Assembly: GCA_037974965.1 (NCBI GenBank)
Contig: JBBPFI010000003.1
Coordinates: 682,001-746,000, forward strand
Direction: 5' to 3'
Source: Dacryopinax spathularia
Lineage: Eukaryota; Basidiomycota; Dacrymycetes; Dacrymycetales; Dacrymycetaceae
DNA: 64,000 bases
Position 1 is the first letter of the stretch; every line of letters begins with the position of its first letter. Both the position numbers and the translations under genes were made by a program. The notes beneath the pieces are model-generated. The model did no database searches and was not told where the DNA came from. It saw only the letters and a list, made by a program, of their open reading frames with translations. Positions 55,885-64,000 of this stretch are shown here, in pieces.

Positions 55885-58416
55885 ATGAGGCCGGCATCCC
55901 GTATCCCTGAACCTGGACCTCCTCCAGCGGAAGAACTCGCACGCTGGAGGCTAAAGATTGGCGACGGTTCGCATGGCCGGCATACTTGGGAGTATCTGCG
56001 CTCAGACGAGGAATGTGCGCGCTGGCCGCAGACAGAGGTCGACAAGTACTGGTTAGGCCTACCGACGGTACGCACGTGTCGATTACCTATTGCTGGATTG
56101 TGTTGACACTCGGCTAGGGCGTGCCAGAGAGTCCAGCAGCGACGACACCGCTCGATGCTGCGCGCAAGGGGTTCGAATTTTACAAGCACTTGCAGTCACC
56201 CGACGGTCACTGGGCCGGCGAGTATGGCGGGCCGATGTTCCTCATTCCTGGTCTGGTTATCGGCAACTACATCACAGGCCAAGACTTCCGGGATGAAGAG
56301 AAGATCGAGATCATCCGGTACCTGTTCAACACGGCACATAAAGACGATGGCGGTTGGGGTCTGCACGTGGAACATCATTCGACTGCCTTTGGCACTGTGA
56401 TGAATTATGTCGCGCTCCGTCTCCTGGGTGTACCGGCAGAGCACCCAGTATGCGTAAAGGCGAGAGGGACGATGCACGCTATGGGTGGGGCGGCCGCACT
56501 ACCGCAATGGGGGAAGTGGTGGCTCTCTCTATTGAACTGCTACGATTGGACCGGGTGCATCGCAATCCCTGCCGAACTCTGGTGCGTACCGCTTTGCCGC
56601 CGCGAGCCTCGTCTGAGATTGACGGGCGCGCAGGCTCTTCCCGGAATGGCTGCCATTCCATCCATGGAGATGGTGGATCCACACGCGAAACGTCTACATC
56701 CCGATGAGCTTCCTCTTCGCGCGAAAATGGCAAGCACCCGAAGACCCTCTGATCCTTGAGCTCCGCGAAGAGATCTACACGAGCGACTACTACAACATTG
56801 ATTGGCCCGCACAACAGTTCAACGTCGCCGCTGTCGACCTGTATTACCCGCACACACCGCTCCTTCATACGCTGGGCGCGATCACACACGCGTGGGAACA
56901 ATGTTTCGTTCCTCTCGTACGCAAGCGGGCTATGGAGTACTGTTACCAACTTGTCGTGAAGGAGGACGAGAATACGACGTATCAAGACCTCGGACCGGTG
57001 AACAAGATGCTCAACCAGGTCGTGCGCTTCGTCGTGGATGGACCGGACAGCAAAGCTTTCCTCCAGCACAGGGAGAAATGTAGGGACTTCATGTGGATGT
57101 CCGAGAAGGGCATGCTCATGACCGGCACGAACGGCTCACAGCTCTGGGATATCTCGTTCATCTGTCAGGCGGTCGTCGAGACGGGCCTCGCGAAAGAGCC
57201 AGGAAACGAGAAGGCGACACAGGCTGCGTTGAAGTGGCTGGATGGCGCACAAATGCAGCAGAATCCAAAGCATTACAAGTCTGCGTATCGGCACACGACG
57301 AAGGGGGCATGGCCGTTCTCGACTCCAGAACAGGGATACACAGTCAGCGACTGCACTGGAGAGGGGCTCAAATCGGTCATCTATTTGCAGAACCATCTTG
57401 GGTAAGGGCGTTTTGTTGCACCCCCTTCACCGGTTCTGACATGTTCACAGCTTCCCCAAGCGTATCTCCGACCGCCGACTATACGACGCAGTTGACGTAA
57501 TCCTCTCGCTTCAGAACCCCGATGGAGGCTGCGCGAGCTACGAGCTCATTCGCGGTCCCCGATGGCTGGAATGGATCAACCCCGCAGAAGTTTTCGGAAA
57601 CATCATGATCGAGTACAACTACCCTGAGTGCACGACCAGCGCACTCACCGCTCTGTCGGTCTTCACTAAGGAGTATCCCGATTATCGGGCAGAAGATATC
57701 AGGTAAGCGCCCGATCCGTGTTCCAGAGTCCGCTCCCCGCCGGAGCCGCAAACGAAGCCGGTGTATCTCCTGGTGACACCGTGACGCTAACCCTTTCCCA
57801 GAGAATTCAAATTCAAGGCGATTCGTTGGTTGCACACAGCCCAGCACCCCGACGGGACCTGGTTCGGCTCCTGGGGCATCTGTTTTACGTATGCGACCAT
57901 GTTTGCGCTGGAGTCCCTTGGTCTGGCGGGGGAAACGTATGCAAACAGCCCACGAGTGAAGAAAGCATGCGACTTTTTGGTGAGCAAGCAGATGGCTGAT
58001 GGTGGTTGGGGCGAGAGCTACAAGGTTCGTCGGTCCCCGGGCTGAGGAACTCCCAAGCTCATTGTGGCGACCGCAGGCGTGTGAAACGGGCCAGTGGTGC
58101 AACCATGAGATGTCGCAGGTGGTCAACACTGCCTGGGCGACGCTTGCTCTCATGTACGGCAAGTATCCACATCGTGAACCGATTGAACGTGCCATAAAGC
58201 TGGTGATGTCCAGGCAACAGCCGGTGAGTGTGACTCTGGTCGCAGGTAACCTACGAAGGAAGCTGATGCGACTTTTCCCGATAGGACGGGTCCTGGAGAC
58301 AGGAAGCGATCGAGGGCGTGTTCAACAAAAATTGTGCCATCGCATATCCTAATTTCAAGTTTTCTTTCACTATTTGGATGCTCGGGAGGGCTCATACGTA
58401 TCTGCAAGGACTCTAG
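55885..58416 (+). CDS. ERG7: Lanosterol synthase (2,3-oxidosqualene cyclase)
   Basis: Cyclises 2,3-oxidosqualene to lanosterol in ergosterol synthesis; a monotopic protein of the ER and lipid droplets. Exons: 55885-56067, 56118-56581, 56634-57401, 57451-57702, 57802-58024, 58077-58223 and 58285-58416, giving 722 residues, the family length. Seen: KLQSPDGHW-like QW repeats ([76 protein letters not shown]), the membrane-insertion and channel region, and the catalytic acid in [12 protein letters not shown]. The usual DCTAE motif reads DCTGE here; the proton-donating Asp and its Cys partner are kept. The C-terminus [18 protein letters not shown] is typical. Converges with a Zn2Cys6 regulator gene. 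Confidence 0.97.
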
Positions 58417-58749
58417 TTAGATAAATACCCAATTCATTTTTGCATCTTTGTCCTTTTCGCGGCTATCTAAGCCATCAGATCAGAACCTAAGGCACCTTTA
58501 CAACAGTTACGTTATAGTCCATCTCTACTAAGAAGTCCGTCACTTCCAGACCAAGTGAAAGGAAGGAAGAGAACGAAAAGAGGGAAAGAGTCCAATAGAT
58601 AGTCCGTGCAATAGTGATACAGGTGGGAATGACTGTAATGCGCGATCGCACCCGTAATGTAAAATAGTCCGTGAGCTCAGAAGGCTCTTGATTAGCATTG
58701 TCCGGGGATAAGAGGAGTGAGGAGATATCTGCAGGCCAGCGCGATGAAC
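58417..58749. other. Shared 3' region of ERG7 and the Zn2Cys6 gene
   Basis: 333 bases between two convergent stop codons. AT-richer than the coding DNA, with an A-rich tract aaaagagggaaagag near 58576. Nothing else supported. Confidence 0.45.
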
Positions 58750-61548
58750 TCAGGATTGTTGACGTCCGAATGAGATGTAATTCTCCCAAGAGGTGACTTC
58801 GACCGAAGGTGTTCCAGTGAATGAAAAGGATTGCTGTTGGGGGCTCACTTGCGGGAACGCATTCATATACGGCTGTGGCACCGTCATATCGCCCCGCGAG
58901 GTGAATGGCTCCATGGTATAAGTCTGTTGCGGGTTGAAGCCGGACATGGGGCCGGGAGAATGTTGGAGATTGTTTTGCATGTTGAAGCTTTGCAGATATT
59001 CGAGGAGGGAAGGATGGGCATTCGTGTAAGGCCGAGGATTCGGCTGAGGCGGTTGAACGATGCTTGACCAGTCAAGAGCATCGAGATTGATGAGGGCGTT
59101 TCCATTGGCCCTCATTGGCCCGTCACGTGAGCGGGGCGGTGAGGTGCGATCCAGACGCGTGCGGTAGCCCAGCAGCGCACATTCATCCGGAGACTCCTTT
59201 TTGATCATGGGTCCTGGTGTGTTTAGTTCCTGCTCGTCGTCCGAGGACACATCGTGAACGAGACCAGGGTCGGCCATGAAGCCAGCGTCGGCCATGGCAC
59301 GTACAGCCTTGGCATGGAGCCGCTGGAGAAGAGGCTGATAGATGCGAATATCAGTTGATCTGACTCAGTGTCACGCTACGATAACACTCACCAATCCTTG
59401 GGCAACGCGGCTCTGTGGCTCCGCCGCAGCAAAGAAGTCGCAAGCGGCAGTTAGGTCGCGGAAGGCCGAAGGTGCCAGCGCGCAACGGGGCGACCGAATG
59501 CAGATTGTTGCAAGAACAACGGCAGCGGAGAAGGCATGGAACCTGTGCAATGATGAGCGTTAGAATTTACCGGAATATTTAACTCCGATGAAACCGGACA
59601 TACCAATAAACCGAAAGTCTCTGCACTAGCCCAGGTTGCAATGCGGCAAGATCAAGCACCGCCCGAATGACCGTGCAGCTGGACCGGTGAGTCGCAACAA
59701 AGCTCGGCGAGAAGCGCGTTGCCGTTGGGTCCGCCGGGTTCTCCACAATGGCTCGGGTGAAGCATCCGCGGTGAAGATAGAGCAACGCCTCATTGAGGTA
59801 ACACGTAATCACCTGCCTCTGCAACAGAGTCGTGAGGTCTTCGTCCACCGGATGGCTGCCGTCTGCAGGTTCGCGCAGATGCTCAGGCACAAGCGTCTTC
59901 TGAAAGTCGCGGATGTCTCGATCGAGCGCAAGAATTGTATCGTAGCTGGGAGGTGTGACACAAAAGACCTCGTCGATGATCCGCATGACTTTGTCACACA
60001 AGAAGTACTTGATTGTATGGACTGGGGGTGGCTGTGAGCTTCGGCCCTGACAACCGGGAAAGCGAAAATTGTACTTACATCCGAAGCCGACCGTGCCATC
60101 AGGATTCAGCCTGGCAGTAGGATCGTTCGGCAGAGCACAATCGATGTGCGAACGGTGCATTGAGTATGGCCGGCCGAAGCTCAGCGCAGTGTAGACTTCA
60201 TGGGTGTGGATCTCCCAGAAGACCTTGCGGCGCATTTCCAGCTCCTCATGAGACAGGTCCCAGCGAGCAGCGTCACGGTGCAAACCCATGCTCTGGGATA
60301 ACTTGATGAGGACGCCCAACTGTGCCCAGCCAACCTCTGCGTCCGTCCTGCGAGGCGAGTTGTCGACGTAGTGCGTCATGAGCTGAATAGCTTGGATGGC
60401 AGGAAGCGTAGTGTTGGAAAATGCGCCCCCGTCACAGCGAAGACACTCCTGTGCCACCTCGTAAAACTGGTCCGCCCGCGGTTGATGATAGGGGCGGGAC
60501 AAGTCGAAAAGGGCTCCCAGAGCCAGCACCATGAAGAGCAATGAAAGACGATGGGCCGAAGGAGTAGTAGCACCGTAGAATGTCGGCACAAAAGTCTCAC
60601 TCTCGAACTGCTGCTGATTCACAACGTCGTACCTGTATATATTAGTCAGACCGAGAGCATATATGCGCATGCATACACTCACAGCCATCCGGCATGCTGG
60701 AAAAAGCTGTTGCACAAAGCTCGCGCTTCCTCAACCGGGGGAAGGTACGCGCATAGCTGCTCCTTGCTTTGGCTGGGACCAATACCAGAGAACAAGCCGA
60801 GGTTGGAAGAGGCTGGAGAAGGCTGGGACGAAGGAGAGAACGGTGAACCCGCTTCCTGAGGTGCGAAGAACTCGCTACCGGCACCATTGCCGAAGTACTT
60901 GTAATGACCATCATCGCCGACAGTAAGTGTGCCGATGTTGTCGATCGGATCTTCAGGGTGGGAGTGCGTGCTGCCAGGGCTGGAGCTGCCAGCAGTCCCT
61001 GAGGAATGGTGCGAAGAATGGTTTGGCGAAGCACCCGAGTCCGTAGGGCTAGCATGGAATGGATACAGGCTCGCTTTCAAAAGTGGGTGCCCAGGTGTTG
61101 TCTTCTGGAGAGCTTCCTCCAGAGCCTCAATGCGATCATGAAGCTCTTCGGTATTCGCAAGAATAAATCTGCCGCCCAGCGTGAATATTCGATTAGACTT
61201 CGTCGGTAATGCGCATATTTACCTGTTTCCTTTTCCGGGGACAAGAGACCCATCAGGGCAGATCTGTGCACATCCTCGCTTCTTGCACTGGTAAGGGGGG
61301 TCAGTATCGGCTCCGGAACCTGAACAACGTGACGCGGCTCACCTGGGCGCATGGCCAGACGCGGTCACACTTGAGCTTTAGCCTGTGTTATGATTGTTCG
61401 TTATCGTGTCGCAAATGAGCCGTTATCACACTGACCGACGACATTCTGCGCACGACAAAGCGGGCCGCCTGCGTGCTTTCTCAATAGCGCCATTGCCATT
61501 TGGTGATGTTGTTTTATTTGGTGAACGAGGGAACATAGGATGGGTCAT
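58750..61548 (-). CDS. Zn2Cys6 fungal transcription factor
   Basis: Binuclear zinc cluster activator or repressor, fungal-specific, nuclear. Exons: 61548-61436, 61382-61343, 61287-61223, 61168-60683, 60632-60079, 60021-59604, 59542-59392 and 59334-58750, giving 803 residues. Seen: MTHPMFPRSPNKTTSPNGNG, a basic KARRRP, then the cluster CAEC-RRLKLKC-DRVWPCAQC-KKRGCAQIC, which is C-x2-C-x6-C-x5-C-x2-C-x6-C as required; a coiled-coil dimer helix ANTEELHDRIEALEEALQ; a Ser-rich linker; and the Fungal_trans domain (about 240-560) with LCNSFFQHAGW, HRLSLLFMVLALGALFDLSR, RRKVFWEIHTHEVYTALSFG and TRLNPD. The C-terminal 190 residues are Pro/Gln/Asn-rich and probably activating. Targets unknown; convergence with ERG7 alone does not imply sterol control. 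The zinc cluster spans three exons. Confidence 0.9.
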
Positions 61549-63313
61549 TGCTGTGGGAAGTCGGGCTAGTCAAGGGCGTGGCGAAGGGTACTGTATAGTT
61601 CACTTTGAGGTGCGATGTTCAGTGTGGTATGTTCACAGGAGGAGATGTATGCGGAGGGAGGATGGCGAGGGGTGGAGTACGGGATCAGGTAGAGATGCAA
61701 AGGCGCCGAGGAGGGGTGCGCTATATACTCAGCGCCGTGCAGCTGAAAGACCGAGTGTGGGCAAAACTTGATGACCCGTAGGAAGGGTAGCGCTGGTAGC
61801 ACGGGCAGATCCGCGCGGTCCAGATGAAGATGGTGAGAGAGTAAGGAGGGAAGGAGAGAGAGAAGGAGAGATGAGAGAGGGCTCTAAGGGCGGAGGGAGA
61901 GAGACAAGTGAAGTATGGGGAGGCAATGAGGGGTCTTCTGCATTATGGCTGCTTGATGAGCACCCGGCACGAGGCGGCCGTTCCCAGCACGGGGGACTTG
62001 CCAAGAAGAGCGTGATGTCGAGATGTCAGAGGCGCGCAAAAAGCCCGTACCGCTTTGTGTGGTTACCCATCCGCACCGAGCGCCGTATGGGCTCGCCGAA
62101 CGGCCGCATAGCTCACCTCCGATGCGAACGGACTTTCGACCCACACCCTCTTTGCCCTTTACAGGCAACAGCGCGACCGGCGAGCGCTCAAGGGGCCTAA
62201 CCAAAAGGTTTGCCTCCCGGGCCCTGCCTTCCTAGGGAGGCGGTGCTTTGCGGGGCAGTGCAATACCTTTGCTTCCTTCAAGATGCCGTCCCCTTTCCCC
62301 CTCTCCCTTCTGCTGATGTCTTGACCAAACGGCTGCTTCCGTTGCCTTGTTCATGCGGTCATTCAAAATGTCGCACCGGCCCGATCTTCCCTGCATCTCT
62401 CTCTAGCTTGGTCCCCTATGAGAAACGCTCGTCATCTGCTCTTTGGGGGTCGCTTGCCTTCCCGCCGGTTAGAGACCATCTGGATCATGAACTACGGGAT
62501 CCTCACGTTCAGCATGTGGTGTTCCTTCAACTATGATACAAGCGTGAACAGGTTGGCACGTCTGTCATCGGCGGGCTTGCGCTAATGTGCATGATCCGCA
62601 CTGGTCACCAGCGATGCCATACGTGAGCTACCGGATATTGTGTTCCCTGGGTCAAAGTTTTTGGGACTTCAGCTTTGGGGAATCTTGTACATGGGCGTCT
62701 CGTGAGCCAGCTTGGCATCCGCAATCTCCCGCACGCCCTCATCTTGTGAGGGTTAACACCAGCATATTGGCCGGCGCTCGACGCAAGTTCCGATTGCGGA
62801 GAGTACCCTTCAACGGTGACTCAGAAGTTCTGCCGAAAGCACCGTCCGTCGCCGCCAACAGGGTTCAGCGCCGACGCGCTGCCGATGGCACATGCTCATT
62901 TTAGACAATTTACCCGCTGTTTGTCCTTCCACTTTTCCTTGGCAGACGTCGTCGCGATGGGGGTGCGGGCATGTTATGTCACGAGGCGCTGCTGTTCGAA
63001 AGCAGATCGTTCATAAATTTAGGGTATGCTCCCTGTCTCATCTAACACGATAAGCGTGTGGTATTCCGCCGGTCTAAGTTGAGTAGCTCCTGCTACAGCG
63101 TCTTAGAAGCCAACCATCGATTTGCAGACTTCTTTCTCTAGGAAGATTGCCAATGTAGTCGTAGCTTCAGCAGTCGCGAAGATGTGGGACCTCGTCTTCG
63201 GGCCGGGCGCCTTGCTCGGATGCAATAGGGGACGCGTCGAGCACCGTCTTCCTGACGCGTCTGTCCAGGACCAGCGCGTATAGCTTAGCGCCCACCCTCT
63301 GCCCTAATCCGTC
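61549..63313. other. Long divergent intergenic region
   Basis: 1.8 kb between the divergent starts of the Zn2Cys6 gene and SEC53, which is long for this window and fits an elaborate promoter of the regulator. A purine tract (GGAGAGAGAGAAGGAGAG type) lies at about 61834-61882. Short frames throughout resemble no known protein. Confidence 0.45.
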
Positions 63314-64000
63314 ATGCCCACTGGAGCGTTCGCGGATCGCCCGCTTCACAAGCTCTTCTTGTTCGACGTCGATGATACGCTCACTGTTCCACGTCAGGCG
63401 GTGTCACCTGAGATGCTGGCCATCCTGAAAGAGGTCCGGAAGAAGGCGGCCATTGGGTTTGTGGGAGGTTCCGACTTCGCAAAGATATCGGAGCAGCTCG
63501 TACCGGATGGCAAACACAATGGTGCTGTCCATCCACTGATGCTATTCTCGGCGCTTAATGCGGACGTGTCCAGTCGTCGATGACTTCGACTACGCCTTCG
63601 CCGAGAACGGACTGATCGCTTACAAGCTCGGCAAACCGCTGTCGTCCCACTCTTTCATCAAGCAGGTTGGGGAAGAAAAGTACAAGAAACTGGTCAACTT
63701 CATCCTCCGATATCTTGCTGATGTCGACATCCCCATCAAACGGTGAGTAAGCTCGAAAAGCGGTGCATATTACCGACCTTAACCCGCATCTGCAGAGGAA
63801 CATTCGTCGAGTTCCGCAATGGAATGATAAATGTCAGCCCTATCGGGAGGAATGCTACGTTGGTCTCGATTCATTCCATGGAATTCGCACCCCGACTCAT
63901 GTTGACAACTATTCAGGATTCAAGAGCGCCTAGACTTCCAAGCATATGATAATGTGCATGGTATACGGGCGGCTATGGTCAAGACATTGCAGCAGGAATT
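63314..64000 (+). CDS. SEC53: Phosphomannomutase, 3' end cut off by the window edge
   Basis: Interconverts mannose 6-phosphate and mannose 1-phosphate, feeding GDP-mannose for N-glycans, O-mannose and GPI anchors; a cytosolic HAD-family dimer. Exons: 63314-63521, 63574-63742, 63796-63858 and 63917 to beyond 64000. Seen: [20 protein letters not shown] with the two HAD aspartates, [55 protein letters not shown] (substrate-binding Arg) and [20 protein letters not shown]. The donor of the third intron (GTTGGT) is weaker than others in the window, but the join restores PIGRNATIQERLDF, as the family needs. The remaining part of about 100 residues, with the cap-to-core return, lies outside. Confidence 0.95.

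Noticed and set aside
1-64000. CRISPR arrays, rRNA, LTR retroelements or prophage-like genes
   Set aside because: No regularly spaced repeats, no rRNA signatures and no reverse transcriptase, integrase or capsid motif could be seen.

Overview
The window looks like a chromosomal segment of a filamentous or yeast-like basidiomycete fungus, probably Agaricomycotina. The evidence is dense eukaryotic genes on both strands, GC-rich coding DNA, and introns mostly 48-60 bases long with GTRNGT donors and CTRAY branch points. Exon joins were worked out by hand and checked for reading phase, and the conceptual proteins match known fungal families. Some exons are tiny (9-11 bases) and were found only because the family alignment demanded them. 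No secondary-metabolite cluster, rRNA operon or CRISPR array is visible.

Layout, left to right. A BCS1-like AAA ATPase runs off the left edge (minus, 1-2075). A gene-poor, eroded stretch follows (about 2.1-7.6 kb), holding a diverged tandem duplication and a haspin-kinase-like fragment. Then come RPC25 (Pol III subunit), AGX1 (alanine-glyoxylate aminotransferase), MET5 (sulfite reductase beta) divergent from ARP9, and an ETP1/BRAP RING-UBP ligase. An AT-rich island (19.7-21.3 kb) carries a 704-base CACTA-type non-autonomous transposon. Next are a UTP16/BUD21-like nucleolar protein, a TMEM170-like membrane protein, and a small disordered protein with SILK and RVxF (PP1-docking) motifs. After a 2.9 kb gap come MKT1, another 2.1 kb gap with hairpins, and a GPI- or membrane-anchored GH26-like protein.

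The most unusual gene is at 35107-38847, a membrane protein joining an acyltransferase-3-like domain to an egghead-like GT2 glycosyltransferase. After it lie a nuclear-looking unknown, RIB3 divergent from ADE16/17, a 1759-residue protein with three START-like regions and a C-terminal membrane anchor, a PCP1/PARL rhomboid protease, an OHCU decarboxylase-like protein, and APN2. An intron-containing tRNA-Arg(CCG), ERG7 (lanosterol synthase), a Zn2Cys6 transcription factor and the 5' part of SEC53 (phosphomannomutase, cut by the right edge) complete the window.

Most genes are housekeeping functions without an obvious shared pathway. Several sit in divergent pairs with short shared promoters (MET5/ARP9, RIB3/ADE16, START protein/rhomboid, OHCU/APN2), and the 44.7-54.6 kb block is especially compact. 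Themes recur: purine metabolism (ADE16, OHCU-like), sterol and lipid handling (ERG7, START protein) and glycan or cell-surface synthesis (AT3-GT2 fusion, GH26, SEC53). A functional link between them is inference only.
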